A stretch of DNA of 45,824 bases from JAZKAR01 sp040389065 (GCA_040389065.1 JAZKAR010000002.1:1-45824); one strand, 5' to 3'. Shown: positions 8,867 through 17,528, counted from the first letter of the stretch. A program made the numbers and translations. The notes: a model not told the origin generated them from the letters alone.

Positions 8867-10144
8867 ATGACTTTACTTGCTGTTGGTTTAAACTATCAAA
8901 CTGCTCCTATCAAAATAAGAGAACGCGTTTCTTTTAATTTGTCGCATCTTGAATCAGCGCTTATTCAACTTAAAAATAATAATATCGCTAGCGAAGCTCT
9001 TATTCTTTCTACCTGTAATCGTACTGAGCTATATTGCGACTCAGAATCGATGATCAAACCCGGAGATTGGTTAGCACATTACCATGGCATTGAGCCTGAT
9101 GATTTAACCCCTTACTTGTATTTCCACCCCGATGAAAATGCTATAAAACATGCATTTAGGGTTGCGTGCGGTCTAAATTCAATGGTGCTAGGTGAACCAC
9201 AAATTCTTGGGCAGTTTCGTCATGCGATTCAAGTCGCTAGAGAAGCAGGCAGCCTAGGCATTAATTTGCATCGATTATTTCAAAGTACCTTAAGCGTGGC
9301 TAAACAAGTTCGAACCACTACAGATATTGGCTCAGCCAGTATTTCTATGGCAAGTGCCGTTGTTAAATTAGCAGAGCGATTATTTCCTAAAGTTAGCGAC
9401 CAACGTGTGCTGCTAATTGGTGCAGGCGAAATGATGGACTTAGTCGCAACACATCTAGCTGCTGAAAATCCACAAACAATTGTGGTTGCTAATCGCACAC
9501 TCGATCGAGCGAATACACTTGCTAAAAAGTTTAATGGCTTAGCCATTACGCTTGAAGATATTCCTTTGCATTTACCCACGTCAGATATCATCGTAAGTTG
9601 CACTGCTAGCCCGTTACCTATTATTGGCAAAGGTGCTGTTGAACGGGCATTACTTCAACGAAAACACTACCCCATGTTCATGGTTGACCTTGCGGTTCCA
9701 CGCGACATTGAACCTGAAGTTGGAACACTAGAAGATATCTTCCTGTATACTGTTGATGACTTGGCTGGCGTTATCCAGCAGGGTTTAAATATCAGGCAGT
9801 CTGCCATTACAGATGCTGAACAGATTATTGAAGCAGAAGTTAATCGTTTTATTAACTGGCAACAGCAACGCTCTATTGTTCCGTTAATTCAATCGCTTCA
9901 ACAGCAGGCTGAGGGGTGGCGGCAACATGCCGTTAAACGTGCTCAAAAGCTTTTGGCACGTGGAGAAAGCCCTGAAATGGCTCTCGAAGAACTCAGCCGG
10001 ATATTAACCCAAAAATGGATACATCCTCCTTTAAGCTGTCTAAATTCTTCTGAACCTTCCCAATGGGCGCAAAAAATTAGCCAACTTTATAATCTTGATA
10101 CGTTTGACTCACCTCTAAGTGATACCGATTGCTCTGAACCATGA
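8867..10144 (+). CDS. hemA: Glutamyl-tRNA reductase
   Basis: Makes glutamate-1-semialdehyde from glutamyl-tRNA with NADPH, the first committed step of C5 tetrapyrrole synthesis. The 425 residues begin with the family N-terminus (LLAVGLNYQTAP); the catalytic cysteine is Cys50 in LSTCNRTELY. The substrate-binding segment GLNSMVLGEPQILGQ follows, then the Rossmann domain (VLLIGAGEMMDL, about 180-190) and the C-terminal dimerisation helices. The stop overlaps the prfA start by four bases (ATGA), implying translational coupling. The hemA-prfA-prmC order is common in beta- and gammaproteobacteria. Confidence 0.97.
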   Translation: MTLLAVGLNYQTAPIKIRERVSFNLSHLESALIQLKNNNIASEALILSTCNRTELYCDSESMIKPGDWLAHYHGIEPDDLTPYLYFHPDENAIKHAFRVACGLNSMVLGEPQILGQFRHAIQVAREAGSLGINLHRLFQSTLSVAKQVRTTTDIGSASISMASAVVKLAERLFPKVSDQRVLLIGAGEMMDLVATHLAAENPQTIVVANRTLDRANTLAKKFNGLAITLEDIPLHLPTSDIIVSCTASPLPIIGKGAVERALLQRKHYPMFMVDLAVPRDIEPEVGTLEDIFLYTVDDLAGVIQQGLNIRQSAITDAEQIIEAEVNRFINWQQQRSIVPLIQSLQQQAEGWRQHAVKRAQKLLARGESPEMALEELSRILTQKWIHPPLSCLNSSEPSQWAQKISQLYNLDTFDSPLSDTDCSEP

Positions 10145-11220
10145 AAAATGTTTTACGCCTCAAATTAGAATCTATGGCAGTACGCCTTGATGAGATTCGC
10201 CTCCAGTTAGTTGATCCTGAAGTTATCAATGATCGCAACGCTTACCGCAGCCTTAATCGTGAATATTCAGAAGGCGAACCTTTAGTTCAAGACTATCATC
10301 ACTATCAGCAATGTGAACAGGATGAACAAACTGCTTTGCAATTACGCAATGATCCTGAAATGAAAGCCTTTGCTGAAGAAGAACTTATTTCGATTGCCGA
10401 AAAAAAGATTCAACTTGAAGAAAGCCTTTTAAAAGCACTGATTCCCCGCGACCCTGATGATGACCGAGATATTTTTCTTGAAATTCGTGCAGGAACAGGC
10501 GGTGATGAATCTGCTTTATTTGCTGCCGAACTTTTTAGAATGTATGCACGTTATGCTGAACGCAGAAACTGGCAGCTTGAAGTCGTATCAGAATCGCCAA
10601 GTGATCTTGGTGGCTACAAAGAGGTAATCGCTAACCTAAAGGGCGAAGGTGTATACGGGGAGCTTAAGTTTGAATCGGGTGCACACCGGGTACAGCGTGT
10701 TCCTGCAACCGAAACACAAGGCCGAGTACATACCTCAGCTTGTACGGTAGCCGTTATGCCAGAAGCAGACCCAGCCAAAGATATTGAGATTAACCCCGCT
10801 GATTTACGCATTGATACCTACAGGGCTTCAGGAGCAGGCGGGCAACATATTAACAAAACAGATTCTGCGGTTCGCATCACACATCTTCCTACAGGAGTCG
10901 TTGTAGAATGCCAGGATGGTCGTTCACAGCATAAAAATAAGGCTCAGGCCCTTTCTGTTTTAGCAACACGATTACAAGAAAAAGAACGACAACAAAGACA
11001 AGCAAAAGAAGCTGCTACTCGCCGTTCATTGGTAGGTAGCGGTGATCGCTCTGAACGCATACGCACGTATAACTTTCCTCAAGGCCGTATTACAGACCAC
11101 CGAATTAATTATACAGTGTACAAAATTGAAGCCATGATGGATGGAGATATTCAAGAATTGGTTGATGCACTTAAGAGCGCTGATCATGCAGATCAAATTG
11201 CTCAATTATTAGATGAGTAA
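10141..11220 (+). CDS. prfA: Peptide chain release factor 1
   Basis: Recognises UAA and UAG in the ribosomal A site and triggers peptide release. The GGQ motif lies at residues 233-235 (SGAGGQHINKTDSAVR), exactly where Escherichia coli RF1 has it; the glutamine is the substrate of PrmC, encoded next. The stop-codon-reading PxT motif is present as PATE (RVPATETQGR). Length 359 is normal. The start ATG overlaps the hemA stop. Confidence 0.97.
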   Translation: MKNVLRLKLESMAVRLDEIRLQLVDPEVINDRNAYRSLNREYSEGEPLVQDYHHYQQCEQDEQTALQLRNDPEMKAFAEEELISIAEKKIQLEESLLKALIPRDPDDDRDIFLEIRAGTGGDESALFAAELFRMYARYAERRNWQLEVVSESPSDLGGYKEVIANLKGEGVYGELKFESGAHRVQRVPATETQGRVHTSACTVAVMPEADPAKDIEINPADLRIDTYRASGAGGQHINKTDSAVRITHLPTGVVVECQDGRSQHKNKAQALSVLATRLQEKERQQRQAKEAATRRSLVGSGDRSERIRTYNFPQGRITDHRINYTVYKIEAMMDGDIQELVDALKSADHADQIAQLLDE

Positions 11221-11353
11221 ATAGCTTTCGTCCAAAAAATTATTTCATGGTATTTCTTCTTTTAAAGGTAGTTTTCACACTTTTTTATTTCCATCTGTCT
11301 GTCACGAATGCTGAAAACTGATAGAAAATAAATAGTTAGATCGACGCGTGTCT

Positions 11354-11397
11354 TGCCTGAATACATTGGCATAACACAAGTACACATACTTCAGGCA
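11354..11397. other. Spaced inverted repeat before prmC
   Basis: Perfect 8-bp arms TGCCTGAA (11354-11361) and TTCAGGCA (11390-11397) lie in the 198-base gap between prfA and prmC, 21 bases before the chosen prmC GTG start. Folding would form a stem with a 28-base loop near the prmC ribosome site. Role unknown; chance is possible. Confidence 0.3.
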
Positions 11398-11418
11398 ATT
11401 GGTATAAGGTTGGTTCTC

Positions 11419-12246
11419 GTGAGTATAACGATTAAAGAAGCCCTTAATTCGGCTACTCTGCCTTTAATTGAAGCAAGAATATTGCTTCAATTAGCCTTAA
11501 ACCATGCATCAAGAACTTATTTGATTGTACACGCTGATGAAAAACTCACTCTTCCCCAACAACAAAGCTTCTTTGCCTTTGTACAACGACGTTTAAAGGG
11601 TGAGCCAATCGCTTATATTACTCAGGAAAAAGAATTCTGGGGACGTTTATTTATATGCAAACCCGGTGTGTTGATTCCTCGTTCTGATACAGAAACATTA
11701 GTAGAAACTGCTCTTCATCATCTAGACCCTAAAAAAGAAGCATGGGTAGCAGATTTAGGGTGCGGTTCAGGAATTTTAGGTATTACCATCGCGAGTGAGC
11801 GTCCTCTCACTCGCGTACTGATGGTTGATTCCTCGTTGCAAGCACTTAAAATCGCCCAAGAAAATATTCAAAAACACAATGTAGAAGACCGTGTTTGTCT
11901 CCTACAGTCAAACTGGCTAGCTGCCGTATCTTGTAAACCTCAATTCGATATGATTATTAGCAACCCACCTTATATTTCAGCTAATGACCCCCATCTACAA
12001 GAAGGCGATTTACGCTTCGAGCCTATACAAGCGTTAGTGGCTAAACATGAAGGGCAAGAAGACCTACAGCACTTGATTAATACTTCAGAAGCTTATCTAA
12101 AGTCAGATGGTTGGCTTTGGTTAGAACATGGGTATAACCAAAGTCAGGCCTGTTATTCTTATTTTAATCGTTCATACTGGAAAAAGCCTCAGCACAAACA
12201 TGATCTTGCAGGATGGATTCGTGTGACTGGAGCACAAAAAATTTAA
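11419..12246 (+). CDS. prmC: Release factor glutamine N5-methyltransferase
   Basis: SAM-dependent enzyme that methylates the GGQ glutamine of RF1 and RF2. The SAM-binding motif ADLGCGSGILGI and the catalytic NPPY motif (Asn at residue 182 with this start) are clear. I chose the GTG at 11419: it follows an AAGG ribosome site nine bases upstream and gives an N-terminus (MSITIKEALNSA) that aligns with known PrmC. An upstream ATG at 11353 would add 22 residues not seen in the family, covering the inverted repeat. The predicted protein has 275 residues. Its position after prfA matches its biochemical target. Confidence 0.94.
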   Translation: MSITIKEALNSATLPLIEARILLQLALNHASRTYLIVHADEKLTLPQQQSFFAFVQRRLKGEPIAYITQEKEFWGRLFICKPGVLIPRSDTETLVETALHHLDPKKEAWVADLGCGSGILGITIASERPLTRVLMVDSSLQALKIAQENIQKHNVEDRVCLLQSNWLAAVSCKPQFDMIISNPPYISANDPHLQEGDLRFEPIQALVAKHEGQEDLQHLINTSEAYLKSDGWLWLEHGYNQSQACYSYFNRSYWKKPQHKHDLAGWIRVTGAQKI

Positions 12247-12261
12247 AGGGAGTCTATCAAA

Positions 12262-12447
12262 ATGAAACAAAGCTTATCGCAATTTATATCAAAAATAATG
12301 ATTATAATCTTAGTCAGTCTTGGTTTTCTGCAACCTGTATTAGCAGATAACAACAATGCTAAAAAGAAAAATTCTTCTAAAAAACCTACGGCTGTCATTG
12401 CAAAAAAAGGTAAAGCGGCTGATCGCTATGCTTTATTGAATGAATAG
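12262..12447 (+). CDS. Small exported lysine-rich peptide
   Basis: 61-codon gene of unrecognised family. Residues 1-28 are a clear signal peptide (basic start, hydrophobic core IMIIILVSLGFLQP, cleavage after VLA). The mature part, about 33 residues, is very polar and basic, with KKKNSSKK and KKGKAADRYALLNE. A good ribosome site AAGGGAG precedes the ATG. It sits 15 bases after prmC and 14 bases before recX on the same strand, so it is probably co-transcribed with both. There is no cysteine lipobox, so it should be released to the periplasm. Function not inferred. Confidence 0.65.
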   Translation: MKQSLSQFISKIMIIILVSLGFLQPVLADNNNAKKKNSSKKPTAVIAKKGKAADRYALLNE

Positions 12448-12461
12448 TATGAGTACGTTGG

Positions 12462-12968
12462 ATGATTTCTGAGCCATTTCCCCCCTTAAACCCTTCCAGC
12501 TCTGAAAACTTTAGTGCCTGGTTAGCACGCCTAGCCAACTGGTTATCGTACCGGGACTATAGCGAAATCGAAATGCGCGAGCGACTTACTCGCGCTAACT
12601 TGCCTAACTCTTTAGTCACAGCGTTAGTTTCACGCGCTATTGAATTAGGATGGTTAGCAGATGAGCGTGTTGCTGCCTCAGCCGTAACGCGTAAGGCATC
12701 GCAATGGGGTAAACGGCGATTAATATATCACCTCAAAGAAAGAGGGGTAAATGAGGCTATTATTATTGATGCAGTTTCAGGTATAAATGAAGAAACTGAA
12801 TTATCATCTGCGTATGCGCTTTGGTTAAAAAAATTTCACGGCAATTTACCGCAAACCCCACAAGATTTACAAAAGCAAACCCGCTTTTTAGCTTCGCGCG
12901 GCTTTAGTTTAACCATTGTTAGAAAGGTTCTAAATCATGCAAAGGCTTTAAAAGAAGAAAATAATTAA
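12462..12968 (+). CDS. recX: Regulatory protein RecX
   Basis: Small all-helical protein that modulates RecA filaments. The 168-residue chain has the RecX three-helix repeats: LANWLSYRDYSEIEMRERL, ELGWLADERVAASAVTRKA with WGKRRLIYHLKERGV, and a third repeat with FLASRGFSLTIVRKVL. The start is uncertain: the ATG at 12462 has only a weak ribosome site, and the first 18 residues are not conserved-looking. recX is usually next to recA; here it follows prmC and the small exported peptide, and recA is not in the window. Confidence 0.88.
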   Translation: MISEPFPPLNPSSSENFSAWLARLANWLSYRDYSEIEMRERLTRANLPNSLVTALVSRAIELGWLADERVAASAVTRKASQWGKRRLIYHLKERGVNEAIIIDAVSGINEETELSSAYALWLKKFHGNLPQTPQDLQKQTRFLASRGFSLTIVRKVLNHAKALKEENN

Positions 12969-13205
12969 GCAAATCAACCTCTTTGATCAAATAAATATTT
13001 GAATTTATACAATTTTAAAATACAATTATCTATATAGCATGTTAAATTGATAGTTAAAATCGATGTATTCAACCCAATACCTGGATAAAAACTCTAGCCA
13101 GCTCTTGTGCTGATTTAAGCGTTTAAGTATTTGGTGATGATTCAATGATTAAGGCTTAAAAAACAGGTTATCAGAAAGGCACTCTGAAAAAGCTTGTTTA
13201 TATTT
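12969..13205. other. Intergenic, AT-rich
   Basis: With repeat copy 2 (13206-13308) this forms a gap of about 365 bases between recX and the next small gene. No open frame with a ribosome site, no clear terminator and no regulatory palindrome was seen here. Confidence 0.4.
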
Positions 13206-13308
13206 TAGAATTTAAGCAGTTGGTTTCTATAAAGGCATAGCAACGCAGACAGTACATAAGTACGGCAAGTTGCTATAACACCGAGAGAACCGAACTGCGT
13301 ACATTCAA
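13206..13308 (-). repeat. Palindromic MITE-like repeat, copy 2
   Basis: 103 bp, in inverted orientation relative to copy 1. The inner palindrome is present as GTACATAAGTAC flanked by the GCAAC/GTTGC arms. The terminal repeats have drifted: the left end reads TAGAATTTAAGCAGTTG and the right end CGAACTGCGTACATTCAA. No exact target duplication is left. It is the most degraded copy at its ends, so probably an old insertion. Confidence 0.85.
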
Positions 13309-13333
13309 ATTTTATACTTTATGAAAGTTTATC

Positions 13334-13519
13334 ATGAGGTTTATACGTAAATTAACACTGCTATCAACTCGGCTAGCTACTACTTATAGCCCTGCAAAAG
13401 CGTGGCAGCTTTTGATATTGATTTTGCCAGGAGGTATTATTATTTATTTAATCATGCTTTGGGTTGCACGCCATTCTGCGCATAAAGAAGAACAAGCTAA
13501 GCAATTGCCCATTAAATAA
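13334..13519 (+). CDS. Small single-helix membrane protein
   Basis: 61-codon open frame of unrecognised family. It has a basic N-terminus (MRFIRKLTLLSTRLATT), one membrane helix at about 26-44 (LLILILPGGIIIYLIMLWV), and a charged tail HKEEQAKQ. By the positive-inside rule the basic N-terminus would be cytoplasmic. The ribosome site is weak (GAAAG). It starts 25 bases after repeat copy 2 and is convergent with yraN, 21 bases away. Its membrane-protein composition argues for a real gene, but I cannot assign a role. Confidence 0.5.
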   Translation: MRFIRKLTLLSTRLATTYSPAKAWQLLILILPGGIIIYLIMLWVARHSAHKEEQAKQLPIK

Positions 13520-13540
13520 GCTCTAAATAAAGCTACCATG

Positions 13541-13888
13541 TTACCAAGCCTCTTGAATCCATTCAGGTGCATGATTACCTTCAATGACTACAGCATCAAA
13601 ACGGCATGGAGGTATTTTTTTAAAGGCTTGCAAATAAAATTGAGCTGTTCGCTCTATTTTTAAACGTTTAGAATACGTGATACTTTCTTTTGCCCCACCA
13701 AATTCTTGCGACACACGATAGCGCACTTCAATAAACACCAGCGTTCCGCGGTCATTCATAATAAGATCAATTTCTCCACACTTACATTTAAAATTACATC
13801 GAACAGTAATTAAACCCTTTGATTCTAAAAATAACCGTGCTTTATCTTCAGCAGCATCGCCTATTTTGATAGAAGAATACGCTATCAT
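13541..13888 (-). CDS. yraN: YraN/UPF0102 family nuclease-like protein
   Basis: 115-residue member of UPF0102, a family with a restriction-endonuclease-like fold. The conserved core is visible: GDAAEDKARLFLESKGL, then NFKCKCGEIDLIMNDRGTL (the GEIDLI acidic site), VFIEVRYR (E-x-R), and the FGGAKESITYSKRLKIERTA segment. An extra pair of cysteines (CKC) precedes GEIDLI. The cellular role of the family is not well defined; processing of DNA or RNA is a family-level inference. It is convergent with the preceding small membrane gene. Confidence 0.88.
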   Translation of the reverse strand: MIAYSSIKIGDAAEDKARLFLESKGLITVRCNFKCKCGEIDLIMNDRGTLVFIEVRYRVSQEFGGAKESITYSKRLKIERTAQFYLQAFKKIPPCRFDAVVIEGNHAPEWIQEAW

Positions 13889-14079
13889 AGCGAAGCTACC
13901 TTTATAAAAAACAGGATGTAAAAAATCATATGAAAATGTAAGAATAAATTTTTCTTCCGCTACATTTAACTATTTGTTAACTATCTCTCAGCAAAAAATT
14001 TAATTCTTTTTCCAAACAAGTATTTAAAAAACAAAGTGTACCTTAAGCGTAAACATAATGGAATCAATTTTTTATATTT
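13889..14079. other. Intergenic before repeat copy 3
   Basis: AT-rich start of the 509-base gap between divergent yraN and the M3 peptidase gene. I see no gene here; the rest of the gap holds repeat copy 3, a promoter and a palindrome, listed separately. A 121-codon frame across 14036-14401 reads through the repeat and is not a gene. Confidence 0.4.
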
Positions 14080-14192
14080 TAGAATTTACGCAGTTGGTTA
14101 TCTCAGCGAGCAACTTGCCGTACTGCATGTACCGTCTACGTTGCTATGCGGGGCATCGCATGCCTTAATAGAACCCAACTGTGTAACTTCTA
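14080..14192 (+). repeat. Palindromic MITE-like repeat, copy 3 (long right arm)
   Basis: 113 bp in the copy 1 orientation, upstream of the M3 peptidase gene. The inner part GCAACTTGCCGTACTGCATG is intact. The right arm carries about 14 additional bases (GGGGCATCGCATGC) after CTATGC, and the left arm has lost a few bases before GCAAC. Ends are TAGAATTTACGCAGTTG and CAACTGTGTAACTTCTA. No exact target duplication. Confidence 0.87.
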
Positions 14193-14275
14193 GCATTTCT
14201 AATCTCATGTATCATTTTTTAAGCAAACTACGCTGCATATCATTATCAAATGATGAAGATTTCGTCGTTACATTT

Positions 14276-14304
14276 TTGAATAGTATCTATAAGCGCTCTA
14301 TAAG
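14276..14304 (+). promoter_or_regulatory. Predicted sigma-70 promoter of the M3 peptidase operon
   Basis: TTGAAT (-35, 14276-14281) and TATAAG (-10, 14299-14304) are separated by exactly 17 bases. Predicted start is near 14311, giving a leader of about 87 bases. Pattern match only. Confidence 0.5.
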
Positions 14305-14310
14305 TCGACG

Positions 14311-14328
14311 TGTGATGTTTATTACACA
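14311..14328. promoter_or_regulatory. CRP-like palindrome at the predicted transcription start
   Basis: TGTGATGTTTATTACACA: TGTGA, six bases, TTACA, one mismatch from the CRP half-site rule TGTGA-N6-TCACA. It sits directly downstream of the predicted -10 box, where a bound regulator would repress rather than activate. No crp gene is in the window. Confidence 0.3.
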
Positions 14329-14397
14329 CAGAGCTGTCTTGTTAACACTGCGCAAGCCCTATCTAATTACTAATATTTTTGCTTTAAGGAAAGCAGT

Positions 14398-16557
14398 ATG
14401 ATGCGCTCATGTAATCGCTCCTTGTTTTTAGTACGTTTACTACTGCCTTTAGCTATTTTCTCAACGCCTGCTCATTCAACAAGCCCTACCCCTATTGCAA
14501 TTACTCCAGCAATCTCTGCAGAAAAAAGTGAACTCATCACCTCGCCTTCTGTGATTACTCCCCCTGTTTCTTCACCGTTAATGAATATTATTAAACAAAA
14601 TACGCGAGAACCTAGAGTTACATTGTTGAATGCACAACAAATTCAAGAGTATTGCCAAAAACATATTACTGCTTTAGAACAAAACTATGCAGCGCTTATT
14701 GAATCTAGTACAACAGTAAAATCTCCGCTTAATGCCATTAATCTTAAAAATGAAGCATCACTTATCACCCCTTGGAATACGCTTCAAGCTCAAGAAGAAG
14801 ATTTATCAGGGCTGGTAGGATTATTTGTAAATGTTTCTCCTATTCAAGAGGTGCGAGAAGCGGCAGAACATTGCGAACTTAAATTAAATGAGTTTAATCT
14901 TTCGATATTGCAGAACCCTAAGCTTTATCAATTACTCACAGCGATTCCTACCCATGACCCAATAGAATTACGCTGGAAAACAATGATGCTGCGCCAATTT
15001 AGAGAAGCAGGATCAGGTTTGCTGCCTGCACAACAGTTGCGTTTAAAGGCAATTAGCACTGAGCTTGATAGCCTAACGCAAGCATTTGAACGCGCCATGC
15101 GCGATAACAATACAACGCTGCTATTTACCGATGCTGAATTAGCCGGCGTTTCTGAAGCTTTTTTTCAAGGTCGCAGCAGAGATGAGCAGGGACGATTACG
15201 TATTGGGCTGAGCTACCCTGAATATGAAGCCATTATGGGTTATGCAGAGCGCGAATCAACTCGTAAAGCGCTTTACCTTGCATTTACACAACGTGGAGGA
15301 GTTGAAAATCTTGATCGCTTAAACCGTATTGTTAAGTTACGCGGAGAATTAGCAAACATACTCGGCGAGCGCCATTATGCACAATGGGTATTGGCTGAGC
15401 GCATGGCACGCACACCCGATGAAGTTCATGAGTTCTTAAATCAAGTAGCTGATAAAGTAGAGGCCATTGAAGCAAATGATCGCAACGAACTAAGAAAGAT
15501 TAAGCTAAAACATTTAAATGTCATGCATTCCTCTCTTAATCGATGGGATGTATTGTTTTATGAAAACAAACTTAAACAACAACGCTACGCAGTTGATCAA
15601 GAAAACTTTCGGCGCTATTTCCCTCCTGACGCAGCCGTACAATGGATGTTTTTTATAGCTAAACAATTATATGGTATTGAGTTTTTACCCGTCCCCACTG
15701 CCGAAATATGGCATCCCGATGTTAAAGTGTATGCACTTAAAGATAGCCATACGCAGCAAATGTTAGGAACTCTGTATCTTGATTTATACCCTCGAAAAGG
15801 GAAATATAATCATGCAGCAGCATTTGGAATACGAACACGTAGCCAACTATTAGAACGCTACCCCATTAGTGTGTTAGTCACTAATCTAAATTCACGTGGC
15901 TTAACGCATAGTGAACTTGAAACTTTGCTACATGAGTTTGGCCATACACTGCACGGTTTGCTTTCAGAAGCGCGCTTTATACTGCATGGTGGAACACGAG
16001 TAGAACGTGATTTTGTTGAAGCCCCTTCTCAAATGTTAGAGGAATGGACACGGCACCGTGAAACCCTCAATCAGCTGGCTAAATTCTGCAAGCCTGGCTG
16101 CCCTGTGCTTGATAATAATCAAATTGATAAATTAAATGCGGCGCGTCTCTTAAACCGGGGAATTTTCTACGCACGGCAATTACTTTACTCACGTTATGAT
16201 ATGGGGTTAGCCGAAGGCTTGCCTGAATGCACCAATGCGTTTAATTATTGGAAGCAAATGGAAAGTGAAACGCCTTGGGGTTACCTTGAAAATAGTCAGT
16301 TTCCTGGCACATTCGGTCATATTGCTGGCAGTTATGCTGCCGGATATTATGGTTACATGTGGTCAGAAGTGCTTGCGTTAGATATGGCAACTCAATTTCG
16401 CGGACATTGGTTAGATGGAGAAATTGGTCAACGTTTTCGTAAACGTGTGTTAGCAGAAGGAGGCCAACGCCCTGCCGATGAATTGGTTCGCAGCTTTTTA
16501 GGGCGCAAACCGAATCCCGCTTATTTTTTTCAGGAAATTACAGGACAACGTAAATGA
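14398..16557 (+). CDS. Exported M3-family zinc oligopeptidase
   Basis: Thimet-oligopeptidase-like metallopeptidase that should cut short peptides. The zinc site is intact: HEFGH at residues 512-516, with the third ligand glutamate at 541 in DFVEAPSQ. The 719 residues begin with a probable signal peptide (RSLFLVRLLLPLAIFSTPAHS), so unlike cytosolic OpdA or Dcp it is predicted to be periplasmic. A low-complexity Pro/Ser/Thr stretch (about 28-60) follows the signal. The ribosome site AAGGA precedes two adjacent ATGs. Its stop overlaps the next gene, a DppB-type permease, by four bases (ATGA), suggesting that peptide cleavage and peptide uptake are linked. Confidence 0.9.
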   Translation: MMRSCNRSLFLVRLLLPLAIFSTPAHSTSPTPIAITPAISAEKSELITSPSVITPPVSSPLMNIIKQNTREPRVTLLNAQQIQEYCQKHITALEQNYAALIESSTTVKSPLNAINLKNEASLITPWNTLQAQEEDLSGLVGLFVNVSPIQEVREAAEHCELKLNEFNLSILQNPKLYQLLTAIPTHDPIELRWKTMMLRQFREAGSGLLPAQQLRLKAISTELDSLTQAFERAMRDNNTTLLFTDAELAGVSEAFFQGRSRDEQGRLRIGLSYPEYEAIMGYAERESTRKALYLAFTQRGGVENLDRLNRIVKLRGELANILGERHYAQWVLAERMARTPDEVHEFLNQVADKVEAIEANDRNELRKIKLKHLNVMHSSLNRWDVLFYENKLKQQRYAVDQENFRRYFPPDAAVQWMFFIAKQLYGIEFLPVPTAEIWHPDVKVYALKDSHTQQMLGTLYLDLYPRKGKYNHAAAFGIRTRSQLLERYPISVLVTNLNSRGLTHSELETLLHEFGHTLHGLLSEARFILHGGTRVERDFVEAPSQMLEEWTRHRETLNQLAKFCKPGCPVLDNNQIDKLNAARLLNRGIFYARQLLYSRYDMGLAEGLPECTNAFNYWKQMESETPWGYLENSQFPGTFGHIAGSYAAGYYGYMWSEVLALDMATQFRGHWLDGEIGQRFRKRVLAEGGQRPADELVRSFLGRKPNPAYFFQEITGQRK

Positions 16558-17528
16558 GCCTCCACTCTAAGGGCAGTGCCATGTATTCTCTGCGTTCACT
16601 TTCAAAACTAGGCTATTTGAAAACACCTTTATTAACCCTTGCTGGCACCATGCTTTGCTTATTTATTTTATTTCATACTATTGCAGGCGACCCTAGCTAC
16701 TTATTAGCAGGCAAAGGCGCTTCACAAGCAGAGATTTTACGCATTCGTATGCAATTAGGGCTTGACCTGCCCTGGTATCAGCAACTTGTTATGTTTTTTA
16801 CCCGCATGCTAACGCTCAACTTTGGCGAAAGTTGGTCTACACGAGAGCCAATTAATGAGCTTTTAAAGTCACGGCTACCTGCTACTCTTACGCTTTTACT
16901 TCCGTTATTGACTCTTGAAACAATCATTGCACTAGGTTTAGCGATTATAGTCGCGCGTGTTAGAGGGTCTCTAACTGATCGTATGATTAGCGGCGTGTGT
17001 ACAGCAGCAATGTCTGTTAGTTTGCTGGTATACATTTTACTGGGGCAATACTGGCTTGCCTATCGCTTGGAACTTTTTCCTGTTCAAGGATGGGGAGAAA
17101 CATGGTATGAGAGTTTAAAATATGTGATATTGCCTGTTATTTTAGGAATTATTGTTAGCCTTGCACCTAACTTACGCTTATATAGAAGTATATTAGTGGA
17201 AGCCATGAATTATGATTATGTAAGAACAGCCCGTGCAAATGGCCTTAGTGAAATGCGTGTAATGGTACATGTTTTACGCAATGCGTTAATTCCTATCAGC
17301 ACTTACTTAATACAACAACTACCTGGATTATTAACGGGTGCTTTTTTGCTTGAACGTTTTTTTTCTATCCCCGGAATGGGAAAAGAAGTGTTACTAGCAG
17401 TTGAGCGTAGCGATCTTCCTGTGCTTGAGGCTGTCACGTTCTATGTAGCACTTGCTACTATTGTTTGTACCATTTTGGCTGACCTAGTGTATACAAAAGC
17501 TGATCCTCGTGTGCGGATTACATCTTAA
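16554..17528 (+). CDS. DppB/OppB-type ABC transporter permease
   Basis: Inner-membrane permease subunit of a peptide/nickel-type ABC importer. The 324 residues have about six membrane helices, the periplasmic AGDPS...LGLDLPWYQQ N-terminal region typical of DppB, and the cytoplasmic EAA loop RTARANGLSEMRVMVHVLRN. The C-terminus FSIPGMGKEVLLAVERSDLPVLE is highly family-typical. The start may be MSLHSKG or the internal ATG at residue 10. It is coupled to the M3 peptidase gene. No DppC, ATPase (DppD/F) or solute-binding gene follows: the next gene is on the opposite strand. It must use partners encoded elsewhere or be a remnant. Confidence 0.88.
   Translation: MSLHSKGSAMYSLRSLSKLGYLKTPLLTLAGTMLCLFILFHTIAGDPSYLLAGKGASQAEILRIRMQLGLDLPWYQQLVMFFTRMLTLNFGESWSTREPINELLKSRLPATLTLLLPLLTLETIIALGLAIIVARVRGSLTDRMISGVCTAAMSVSLLVYILLGQYWLAYRLELFPVQGWGETWYESLKYVILPVILGIIVSLAPNLRLYRSILVEAMNYDYVRTARANGLSEMRVMVHVLRNALIPISTYLIQQLPGLLTGAFLLERFFSIPGMGKEVLLAVERSDLPVLEAVTFYVALATIVCTILADLVYTKADPRVRITS

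Noticed and set aside
14036..14401. 121-codon open frame upstream of the M3 peptidase gene
   Set aside because: It reads straight through repeat copy 3 and the promoter region, has no ribosome site and no protein-like pattern.
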